Shown: positions 55,203 to 64,000 of the stretch, piece after piece
Numbering within the stretch: the stretch's first letter is position 1
How the letters are laid out: each line of letters opens with the position of its first letter
Source of the DNA: Piezodorus guildinii
Taxonomy: Eukaryota > Arthropoda > Insecta > Hemiptera > Pentatomidae
Reading direction: 5' to 3'
Assembly: GCA_023052935.1 (NCBI GenBank)
Contig: CM041295.1
Location: forward strand, 167,144,366 to 167,208,365
Length of the DNA: 64,000 nucleotides
Made by a program: the position numbers and the translations under genes
Notes under the pieces: generated by a model
Database searches by the model: none
Told to the model about the DNA's origin: nothing
Seen by the model: only the letters and a program-made list of their open reading frames with translations

Positions 55203-56048
55203 AAAAAAATCTATTTAGCGCAAAACACGACTTTCTCTTATCTCTGTTACTAAAATCTATTCAAAAAATTTTAAATGAAGTTAGAATTGAAAATTTTTAA
55301 TGAATTACCTCGAATTTCAACGGGAATATTTATTTTAGATTAAATAATATAACAAGAGAAATTATCATTTACAAGAATCACTTAGTTTTGTTCGCTTTTC
55401 CATTAACTTATACAACTTTCTAAACATGAAATAAAACTTTTCTTTATTTTTTTAATATCTAGCTTTCCAACGGTTTACTCTTTTTTTTGCGGATAACAAA
55501 TTAGCTAAACAATTATTTCCGCTGTTTTATACTTCAGTCGGTTGTCATTATTTTTCATATTCATCCATTTTTTAAAATAAATTCTAATAAGGAGAAACGG
55601 TTAATTATTTCTAATCAAGAAAATTACAGGTACTTTAGGGGAAGAAAGTTTAAAGATTTGGCATTTAAGCCCTTTCACACAGAATAAAACCTCCATGCAA
55701 AAAAAAAAAAAAAAAACATTTAATTTTGCCTTTTTATAGTTAGTTTCATAATATTCCAGCTATCGTTTTGGATAAAATAGTAAGAAGGTGGAAAATGCAT
55801 AGAATATAGTGTAAGTTTGGGAAAAGAGTTGCTGTAACTTGGAGGCATAAAGTTGTCATAAATATGAACTATCAGTATCCTACGGCTTCCAGCTAGACCT
55901 CACTTGACACACACACTTTTTTACACGACTTCTTAATTTGGACTCAGGGAACCCTAAAACTATTTATCTCCGTTGAAAAATGGAATTAAATAATGTTCAC
56001 GATTGCAATACATTCCCTTCATGTATATTCCATATATAGGCAAGTGAA
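55203..56048 (-). mobile_element. Single arm of the foldback family
   Basis: Matches the right half of 50770-52540 in the same orientation: AACACGACTTTC near 55223, CTAGCTTTCCAACGGT near 55461, GGTACTTTAGGGGAAGA near 55630, TTTGGACTCAGG near 55936, CACGATTGCAATA near 55998, ending in a TATATAGGCAAGTGAAAA tip. The opposite arm is absent. Confidence 0.75.
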
Positions 56049-56422
56049 AATAATTTTTGGATGTGGATCCACATTCTATAGGGTGAATTTCCTTAACGTT
56101 TGACATAAAACAATCTGAGATAACAAGTTGGTCGACTTAATAATAAATATAATATGTACATTTTGTTGTGTACATGATAATACACAAAAGGTATTCATCA
56201 TAATTAGATACATATTATTGACTAATTAAATTTATATACAGTGAGTGTCATAAGTATTCGGAATTCGAATTCCTTTTCACTTAATAAGTATATTTCACAA
56301 CTATGAATGTATATAATTCTTTCTCACTCATAAATATTTAAAAGAGATTCCCATAAAGGAAAATCGCTGACCAGATAATCGAAAAGTTTATTGTTTTTAA
56401 AAATATCTGATTAATAATGTAA

Positions 56423-56852
56423 GGAATCGAGCTTTGGGGCTCTACGAAACCATCTAATTCCTCCCGCATCCAGTCCTTACAATCCAAAATCCTTCGCAAA
56501 ATCCTGAATGCTCCTTATTTTGTCACAAATCAACTCCTCCATAATGACCTAAACATCCCATTTGTTGCAGACATAGCCCGTGATAGATACTCCTCTTTTC
56601 ATTCTATACTCCCTGCCCATACAAACCCACTTGTCCGTAATTTATCTTCCTCAGATATCCCTGATAACCCTCCAAGGCGACTGAAAAGAAGGTGGCCTCG
56701 GGACCTACTGTATTAAAATAGTTAGTGAAGTGCTACCACTGGGTGGTTCTTTCTCAAGACATTTTCATGACTTTTTATATTCATTCAACATATTTACTTA
56801 TTGTATTCTTTAGTACAGTTGTAAATTACTGTAAATAAATAAAAAAAAAAAA
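56423..56852 (+). pseudogene. 5'-truncated J2 jockey copy
   Basis: Encodes the last 97 residues of J2 ORF2 in one open frame (G-I-E-L-W-G-S-T-K-P-S-N ... P-P-R-R-L-K-R-R-W-P-R-D-L-L-Y, stop at 56714-56716). The 3' UTR follows with its hairpin, and then an A-rich tail. TAATAATGTAA flanks both sides (56412-56422 and 56853-56863), proving an independent retrotransposition event with 5' truncation. Confidence 0.9.
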
Positions 56853-57217
56853 TAATAATGTAAAATTACAAGATCAGTTAGTGTCAAAAGTATTTGGAAA
56901 TCGTAATATCCTGTTGTTTAATGGTTTTAAATATTCATTTTCTCACTAATATTTGACATGTTGTATGTTCTAAACAATTCTTCTCCCTTATGTGACATAC
57001 ACCCAATCTTGTAAAAAAAATGTTTTTTAATAAGGACCTAAAATAAAAACGCACCTATCGAACAACTGTTTCGAATAATTTTTAAAGGGAATTAGTTGGA
57101 ATGTTAAAAAAAAAAAAAAAATTGATGAGAATATGTGGATGGGTATGTAAAAAACGGGTAATATAATAATAAAATACAAAAGCAAAAAGGTGAGCGTCCA
57201 AAAAATATTAAATGTTA

Positions 57218-57420
57218 AAACTGAAAGACTGATTATTCATCTAATAAGAAAACAATACATCAAATGAGTAAACATCAGCTTGCTTCTGAATTTTTCAGAA
57301 GTTCTGGATACACAATAAATGTTTCATTCAACTGTTCACCGGGTTCTACAAAAATATGACGAAAAGAAAAACATGGTGAAAGAAGTTCGGAAAAAGTCTT
57401 TCAGTAGGCAAGGGAATAAG
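57218..57420 (+). pseudogene. Tc1-like transposase N-terminal fragment
   Basis: The frame gives K-T-E-R-L-I-I-H-L-I-R-K, a stop, then S-E-V-L-D-T, another stop, then H-S-T-V-H-R-V-L-Q-K-Y-D and V-R-K-K-S-F-S-R. These are the second HTH and following linker of Tc1/mariner transposases (consensus like STVRRVLxKxG and RKKPFxS). Several stops, and no catalytic DDE region recognised downstream. Confidence 0.6.
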
Positions 57421-57460
57421 AGAATATGTTGAATGTTTGTAACATTTTTTTAAAGAGAAG

Positions 57461-58671
57461 GTTGATTGAGATGGTTTGGAAGAAACCAAATAAAGAATTT
57501 ATTATGCCTTAATAAAACACCTTGAGCGGTCAGTGATAGTTAGGTATGTTTTTCTTTGAAGAAGTTCAGTAATATTGGATTCATGGACAAAATTATTGAT
57601 AGGTTTGTGTATTTTATAAGTATTATTTTATAAAAGCCAGAATTAAAATTAGAAGAAAAATGACTTTTAAGTTAAATTGTTAATATACGCGGGACCATGA
57701 CTCTGGACATATATATGTTATCTATTGAGATTTAGTCGCTGCAAAATTATCAAAAAATTCTAGGAATCTCTCTTCGATTATTTCTTTCAAATTTAATTAA
57801 CTATTTGTTGGTCCTACTAAAAACGAAAATCAAGAAATTCTATATTTAAGATGAAAGTGCCTCAAGAAAGAATAAGTGCTTGAGTGGGGTATTATTTCAC
57901 ACGGAACAATCAATTAATTAATAAGATCAATTAATAGTAGGCTATGTATAACATGTATTGATATGTATCACCTTTATTGAGTGAATTATTTTTTTAAAAA
58001 TATTTATGCATTTTAATTAGCTCTAACTACTATTCTAATATCTCTGATGAAATTCAGTATTAAAACTTTTGTAAAAAAGCTGTATGATTGGGGGTATAAA
58101 GTTGTCGATTATAGACGTTGCCAGGCAATAAATATTTTATTTTTTCATTTACTGACCGCCACCAGGACCAATTCTTTCCTGTATTTAAAATTTAATTCAA
58201 CAAGTGCTTTATTTCAAGATTAAACTAATAAAAAGTACAATATATTGGTATCCACAGTAAAAAAAACCTTTCCTTCATTCTTTTAACTTTCACAATACTG
58301 GAATATTCTTTATATAATAATAGAAAATTATAATAAACAATCATGCATTTATTAGACTAAATTTTAAATTCTCATACACAAATAATAGCTTATGAGATAA
58401 TTAATTTATAAATACTACTTTTTACAAAGTAAATCATGTTATATTTAACATGCTAAATATTACAAGTGTTTTTATCAATAATTAATAATATAATATAAAA
58501 TATTAAGTATTTCCAATAATATTTAAGAAATTAAATATAGTTAAGTAATTGGAATCATTTGAAAAAAATATGAACATGTAATTAAAAATATTTTATATAG
58601 CGGTATAACCTATTTTCGTTATCGCCTTATAAACGATTTTATTATTTTTATTATTACTAAAGACAGCTAAA
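57461..58671. other. AT-rich interval, nothing recognised
   Basis: No coding sequence; possibly decayed remains of the Tc1-like element at the left edge. Confidence 0.5.
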
Positions 58672-58801
58672 GATAATAGGGGTACTCACTATGTCTGCTA
58701 CAGCACATTTTTCGTGCTATTCTGCAGTAGCCTGCTCGCCGGGTTTAGCAAAATAGCACAAACAATGTGTTATAGCAAACGTAGTGAGTACCCCTACTAT
58801 C
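58672..58801. mobile_element. 130-bp hairpin MITE
   Basis: GATAATAGGGGTACTCACTA (58672-58691) is repeated inverted at 58779-58801 (reverse complement GATAGTAGGGGTACTCACTA). One small gap and one base change separate the arms before the interior begins. The interior has GCACATTTTTCGTGC and TAGCACAAACAATGTG, further short inverted stretches. No coding. No other copy in the window. Confidence 0.65.
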
Positions 58802-59091
58802 GTCGTTAATATTTTACTATAGATAACTTTTTAACGACCAATTAATGGTATCAATCAATTTAATAAATTAAATTGTGATTGAAAGCCAAAATAGTAATTA
58901 TGTATTTATGGTTTCAGAGCATAACATGAATGGGTGGAATCATAGCTCTGCAAGGACTATATTTAGCAATTACTATCCATTGAGATTGATAGATTAAATT
59001 CTTTGTAGATGAATAATATTGTATTTATACATTATTATTTATATTGGAATAATAAACTTTTTCGAATGAAGGACCTAAATAAATCATTGCA

Positions 59092-59312
59092 TGAACCCAA
59101 CTGCGGCAGGATAATGATTTATAGTCTTGTTCCCCCAGGGGCGATTCTTGGGTTTACCCGGATTCAGTAAAGTAGGTACCCGAAATTCGGAGTAAAAACT
59201 CTAAGAATCTCGGCCTGATCACCTTCTTGTACAACCGTTTGGCTAAGAAACAGTACATGTATTAAACTCGTAACCCTTCATCGGTTGTAGAGGTACAGGT
59301 TTTTATATGTTA
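59092..59312 (+). mobile_element. tRNA-derived SINE family 2, copy c
   Basis: Truncated in the tRNA head, starting at the end of the B box (GAACCCAACTGCGGCAGGAT). The body shares GGGCGATTCTTGGGTT, AGTAGGTACCCGAAA and AGAAACAGTACATGTA with copy b and AGAAACAGTAC-like text with copy a. It ends CTTCATCGGTTGTAGAGG. Confidence 0.7.
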
Positions 59313-59436
59313 ACTGAGATGTACATTATTTGGCAATGTATCACTAAAATTCATTATCCAGAAAAGTAATATACCAGATATTTCATTATTTTGGTGAAAT
59401 AATTTATTCTTTTTAAAGTAGAAATAAAAGGATGTA

Positions 59437-59860
59437 TTGGGTTATAAAATAAGTTTTTAACGTTTTTCAATATTTCACATCCCCTCTGTGTTTATAAAAT
59501 CATTTATATTAGATCAATAATGTTTACATATCCTAAAAAAGGATTAGTCAAGGCGCTTTTATGAATCATTTTCAATCGAGATTCCTTATCATAAAGTGGT
59601 ATTTTGCTTTTTCAAAATGAATGAGAAAAAAGAATCATTTTCGTCATTTAATCTCCGAAAAGAAAAACCGCTGCAGAGACGTTAACACAGTTTGCAGTAT
59701 GCATGGCGATGTTGCCTTAGGAGAAAGCACCGTCCGTAAGTGATTTGTTCGATCCAGGACCACAAATATTGACTCAAGCTCGTCCTTCAACTGTTAATGA
59801 TGATCAAATTCAAGGAAAATAATGAAGGATGAGTACATATAATAGATCAATGGGTCATAT
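59437..59860 (+). pseudogene. mariner 5' fragment
   Basis: TA then TTGGGTTATAAAATAAGTTT at 59437 is a mariner-like terminus. From about 59616 the translation gives R-H-L-I...N-T-V-C-S-M-H-G-D-V-A-L-G-E-S-T-V-R-K, a stop, F-V-R-S-R, then in another frame A-R-P-S-T-V-N-D-D-Q-I. This is the N-terminal HTH region of a mariner transposase, from a lineage different from the element at 28176. The rest is lost. Confidence 0.65.
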
Positions 59861-61158
59861 AGCATTGCATATTAACAATAATCAAAAGTTTTTATTAAAA
59901 TGACTTAGTAAAAAATCCTACCAACTTATTTTACAAGCCAATATTTGTTCAACTAAGTAATGCTTAGTTTAATTATAAAGTAATAAGGCGAATAAAATAA
60001 ATATCATCATTTCCGTTTTCAAAACTAAATTATTTAAACACGACGTGTGCAAATAAATATTTATTATTCTATTAATATTTATCTATTATTATTATGTTAT
60101 AAATGGATATTTCATTATAACTACTGTCGAAAACTGAAAATATATTGAGGTATATGCATGTGAGTTGAGCCGGAGGTTGGAGAACTCGGAACGGTTTTGA
60201 CCTTGTTAAAATGGTTGCGCACTCTTGTGTGTAAGGAGGCGGAGCTTGGAGTAGCTTGCAGCGCGAGGAAACCTTAGGTCAAACTCTGCTTTATCATGAA
60301 AATAATGAAAAGAAAGAGGATATACAAGAAAACTCAACATCCTTAGTGGAAAAATTCTCTCACAATTCTAGGCTTGGCAGCAAATATAGCTCAAGTTAAA
60401 GCTAATGCAATACGTCTTGAGAATACGGACCAAGATTTTCTGATGTTTAAAGATGTGAACATCTCTACATCTATTTATCTCAAATGTTGGCAATGCAAAG
60501 TAGGACTTCTAACTTGGACAAACTAGAAGCCCTCCATAATTACACACGTTTCCACTGCCCCAACCTACCACTCAACTCTCGAGCATATATTTTCAAATTT
60601 CGAGATTCGTTCTATGTAAACGAAATATTTCTTCATAATATAATAATAATAAATAACTATTGATTGAATAATAACTAATTTTTTTAATAAGTCTTATTTG
60701 AATAATGTAGTTTAAAAAAAATTATAATATTAATTTTATTTGCTTATTACTTTATAATTTGACTAAGCCGTTATCAATCAAATAATTTATGCTATTCTCA
60801 ATCTTAAGATACATATTTTAGGTATTCTTTTATCCTGATACAAGAAAAAAAATGGAAGATCTGGTTACTACTGTTCTGCAGAATAATTTAATGTAAAGTA
60901 ATTATTTAAATTTCAGTATAACTGGAGGTTCATTTAGACACGGGCGTACGCAGGATTTTCGGTTGGAGAGGGTGGGGAGAGGAGGCAAGTCGTTAAGGAA
61001 GGGGATCAAGTGAGTCGAAAAAATTAGTTAATTTTCCAATCACTGTCTATAAGTACCTGCTTGGAAGAAAAAAAAGTAAAACTGTTCAATTGCCAAAGTT
61101 TACGATATCATTTTTTTAAATTCTCGATGAAGTCTTACTAAGTTCTACATTTTATTAG
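59861..61158. other. No gene recognised
   Basis: 60150-60290 is GC-richer (GGAGGCGGAGCTTGGAGTAG). A 55-codon frame near 60355-60525 has no domain. CGGGCGTACGCAGGATTTT near 60943 resembles ends seen in insect repeats, but no partner is present. Confidence 0.35.
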
Positions 61159-61332
61159 AATCTTGTATTATATGAGCCCCTGAGGGAAAAGACCTTGATC
61201 TGTTTTGAAGAGGTCTACTGCGTTGACATGGAAGATTCTGCAAAATATCCTGATATTCTAGCATTCCAAAAAAATATGAAAACGAAATTAGTCTTAGACC
61301 CTCGATCAGGCAGGTGGTGTGGAAAGGGATAA
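61159..61332 (+). CDS. Unidentified short frame, probably degenerate
   Basis: 58 sense codons bounded by stops: L-R-E-K-T-L-I-C-F-E-E-V-Y-C-V-D-M-E-D-S-A-K-Y-P-D-I-L-ending region, then V-L-D-P-R-S-G-R-W-C. Protein-like composition continues out of frame to about 61490. It could be a decayed transposase; no family is claimed. Confidence 0.25.
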   Translation, partial: NLVLYEPLREKTLICFEEVYCVDMEDSAKYPDILAFQKNMKTKLVLDPRSGRWCGKG

Positions 61333-61897
61333 AAAAAAGGAAATATATGCAAAATACATCCCTTTCTTAAAAGAAAAGTTCCGCGAGACCTTTGGCGAGA
61401 GAGAGAGAATTCTCTGCAAGAAGCCTATGGGATGACGCGATTTTGGCCGAAAATGTGATTCTGGACTCCCTGGGGATTAGCCTTTATTAGACTGGGAATT
61501 ACCCATGAAAACATTTATGATTAACAGTGTCATAATCTATATTTGTATATATATTTTTTATATATAGGCGTTTAGAATATAAAATGGATATTAAATAACA
61601 AAAAAAAAAAAGAAAAAGAATATTGATTATGCATTATTAGATACGTTTTATTAACGTTTGAAATAATTGTGGATAAATTAATCGTGTTAGAAAAGTTAGT
61701 TAAGTTAATTTTCTCCTTTTGCACTTCAATACAAAGACATTTTACAAAACAATAATTTTGCAATCCCATTTTATTTTATATGAAGGAAGAAAGGAGTAGG
61801 TTAGGAATGATATAACCTACAACTGGGTATTTACTGATATCTCATTCATTTTTTTTACTTTACAATAACTTTGTTTCTACAGATAATAGTTTTAAAT

Positions 61898-62279
61898 AAA
61901 CCATCAAGCTCTTCCCGTATCCAATCCTTCGTAAAATCCTTAACGCTCCTACTTTGTCACGAATAAAATCATCCACAATGACCTTAATGTTCCATATGTT
62001 GCTGATTTGGCCCGTACCTCACACCTTCCATGAAAAACTCCACTTCCACTCTAATCCATTAGTTACAATCCGTGTTTCTCTTCAATTCATGATAATCCTC
62101 CGAGGCGTCTGAAAAGAAGATGACCTCTAGAACTTCTTGTTTAGACTCGCTACTAAAGAGTGCTGCCAATTGGCAGTTTCTCTTCATGTGTTTTATCATT
62201 TCAGCATATTTACTTGATGTATTTTATACAGTTAAATATATTATATCAATAAAAATATATTAAAATAAAAAAAAAAAAA
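61898..62279 (+). pseudogene. 5'-truncated J2 jockey copy, decayed
   Basis: Same region as 56423-56852: K-P-S-S-S-S-R-I-Q-S, I-L-N-A-P-like and P-P-R-R-L-K-R-R blocks, with small deletions (near 61930 and 62010) and frameshifts. The 3' UTR hairpin CTGCCAATTGGCAG is at 62163-62176. An AATAAAA signal and poly(A) close it at about 62279. Confidence 0.85.
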
Positions 62280-62852
62280 TTGTTGACTAACAATAGGCAA
62301 GTAATGTTGCACTCCCCCCCCCCCCCCACCAATCTAGATTTCTCCATTATTCTCTCACCGATATGACCTAGTTGCCTGTGCATGATGCCCCCTCATGGTC
62401 ACTTGTACGTTAGCCAATAACCTGGCTAAAGAATATTATAATATAATATAATAAGATAGCATGAAAATAATAGCTAATCAAACAATAAAAATAATTTGGA
62501 TTTTTGACATTAAGATTAGTCTGGTGGTCAAGTAACTCTCTTCAAATTCCGAATATATCACCATATTGCGAAATTTCTAGAATTTTACAATTTCAAAACT
62601 TTTAAATTTTAATCTTTTGGATGATTCATGACGTCCCGAAAACATAAAATAATAATAATTGAAATAAAATAAATAATGAAAAAAATTCATACAAATAATA
62701 GTTTATTTCTGAACAATGGAGTTCCAAACCGTTAAAAAAAAAAAAAAAAATCTTAAAAAGGTATAAACAAAATCATTAAAACAAATTAATTAAAAAAGAA
62801 TTGACTGAAATAACGACTAAAACTCGAATAATGCATCTATATCATAACATAT
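62280..62852. other. AT-rich interval; C-rich run near 62313-62328
   Basis: A short C homopolymer tract and AT-rich DNA; no gene or RNA. Confidence 0.5.
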
Positions 62853-63026
62853 TATAATAAATCGATATCATAATATATTATAATAAATCTATATCATAAT
62901 ATATTATAATAAATAGATATCATAATATATTATAATAAATCGATATCATAATATATTATAATAAATCGATATCATAATATATTATAATAAATCGATATCA
63001 TAATATATTATAATAAATCTATATCA
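62853..63026. repeat. 26-bp minisatellite
   Basis: About seven copies of a unit like AAATCGATATCATAATATAT plus TATAAT. Each contains the palindrome ATAATATATTAT, so the array can form serial small hairpins. Confidence 0.9.
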
Positions 63027-63084
63027 TCCTGTGTATATGACTTTATGATTTAAGTTAAAAAATAGTGATGATCTAGAAATTATG

Positions 63085-63268
63085 ATTTATATAGGTAAAA
63101 TACAATATATAGGTAAAATACAATATATAGGTAAAATACAATATATAGGTAAAATACAATATATAGGTAAAATACAATATATAGGTAAAATACAATATAT
63201 AGGTAAAATACAATATATAGGTAAAATACAATATATAGGTAAAATACAATATATAGGTAAAATACAAT
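63085..63268. repeat. 18-bp minisatellite
   Basis: Ten near-perfect copies of TATAGGTAAAATACAATA. Because 18 is a multiple of three, frames on both strands stay open (Y-I-G-K-I-Q on plus). These are not genes. Confidence 0.95.
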
Positions 63269-63683
63269 AATTGTTTTACTATATTTCATATTAGTGGATA
63301 TAGTTTGTTTTGAAATCAATTTTTACACCCAATGCTTAATGTTGTTCTAGTTTTCTCTGGTCATTTGTCTTCCTGTTTCTATTAGGTTTTTTTAATTGTT
63401 TTATTATGAGTGTTAAGGCCAAGGTGAACTCGGGGGAATACCCGGGAACAAATTGAATGGAATCGAAATGACAGAGAGCAGTAATTAATAAAATATATGA
63501 TATTTCATAAAACCTTTCAGGATTAATGCCCTGTTTCAAATAAACATAAAATTATGATTAAATTTAACCGAAAAAAAAACCTAAAATTTAAAACATTTTT
63601 GTATTACCATCAATTACGATATCTTCATCGAAATAATTTTTTCATACACCAATTGAAATAATAATTGATATTTAAATGCTTAC

Positions 63684-63730
63684 CTCAAATGGTTCATGGT
63701 AATGCCAGGCATTTTCGGTCGTGCCCGCAC
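63684..63730 (-). CDS. Internal exon of an unidentified host gene
   Basis: On the minus strand, TTTGTTCTCAG is followed by 47 bases and then GAG|GTAAGC: a strong acceptor and a near-consensus donor. One frame is open: two bases completing a codon, then A-G-T-T-E-N-A-W-H-Y-H-E-P-F-E, ending exactly on a codon. Of the other frames, one also stays open and one has a stop. The exon is GC-rich against an AT-rich background and has no repeat partner here. The product is not recognised. Other exons of the gene must lie outside the window to the right and, on the left, beyond a large intron. Confidence 0.6.
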
Positions 63731-64000
63731 CTGAGAACAAACATCAACATTAGTTGATTATAACTATACCATATTGTACATATTGATGGCTTTATGGAGC
63801 TGTAATTAGACCACTGATGAATAGATTATTATAAAACTTAAAGAATGTTGTGTCTAGTTCAAATAAGAAATTGTCGTAAATAACTAATTTTTTTTATTAA
63901 TATATGGCTGTGATCGTTATCGACTAGCAACTTTTTTAATTTTCAAATCGATGGATTTTGCACATTTTTAATATTTTGTTATTAAGTAGAAAAACAACAA
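63731..64000. other. Probable intron sequence
   Basis: AT-rich sequence upstream (on the minus strand) of the 47-nt exon; nothing else seen. Confidence 0.4.

Larger units (their letters stand above)
56239..57460 (+). mobile_element. Tc1-like transposon, left part, with a jockey insertion
   Basis: CAGTGAGTGTCATAAGTATT at 56239, right after TA, is a Tc1-type terminus. A second copy, CAGTTAGTGTCAAAAGTATT, lies at 56875, suggesting either an inner repeat of an IR/DR-type end or two nested elements. A transposase fragment follows at 57218. No matching right end was found, so the element is incomplete. A J2 jockey fragment is inserted at 56423-56852. Confidence 0.6.

Noticed and set aside
63073..63319. 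Open frames on both strands with Y-I-G-K-I-Q or F-Y-L-Y-I-V repeats
   Set aside because: They are shadows of the 18-bp minisatellite.

Overview
This 64 kb window looks like a repeat-dominated, AT-rich arthropod (most likely insect) nuclear region. The evidence is its mobile DNA: jockey-clade, R1-clade, CR1/L2-like, RTE-like and R2-type (restriction-like endonuclease, RLE) non-LTR retrotransposons, a BEL/Pao gag-protease remnant, a Lys-primed LTR element, mariner and Tc1 transposases, and several tRNA-derived SINEs. The order is not proven; a hemipteran is only a guess. No bacterial-type operon, rRNA gene or CRISPR array was seen, and no complete host gene.

Layout. 0-5.9 kb: an element with 45-bp inverted ends and internal ~112-bp tandem repeats, a 21-bp minisatellite, a 5'-truncated jockey copy (J1 family) and a CR1/L2-like RT pseudogene. 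6-10.1 kb: an RTE scrap, one candidate host exon, and three RLE-type 3' ends in the same orientation. 10.1-12.9 kb: an LTR element whose gag is interrupted by a SINE. 13.7-15.3 kb: BEL/Pao gag-protease remnant. 17-20 kb: SINEs and a foldback-family arm. 20.9-25.5 kb: decayed jockey copy (J2 family). 28-33 kb: a ~94-bp satellite with higher-order structure, interrupted by a mariner. 34.7-35.7 kb: a CR1/L2-like 3' end. 37.6-38.4 kb: two candidate host exons. 38.8-40.4 kb: R1-clade remnant. 41.6-46.4 kb: an apparently complete jockey element (J1) with both ORFs open. 50.8-52.5 kb: a long imperfect palindrome. 53.4-64 kb: more SINEs, a second foldback arm, a Tc1-like element carrying a jockey insertion, a mariner fragment, a small hairpin MITE, two minisatellites, and a convincing 47-nt host exon near the right edge.

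How the parts relate. The only mobile element that looks coding-competent is J1. Its ORF1 (gag) and ORF2 (endonuclease-RT) are separated by nothing more than TAA followed directly by ATG. Short target duplications flank it, and a paralogous sequence elsewhere in the window lacks the insertion. J1 and J2 could have supplied the retrotransposition machinery for their truncated copies here; what mobilises the SINEs is unknown. All four candidate host exons lie on the minus strand, so the window may sit in large introns or between genes. Their products were not identified.
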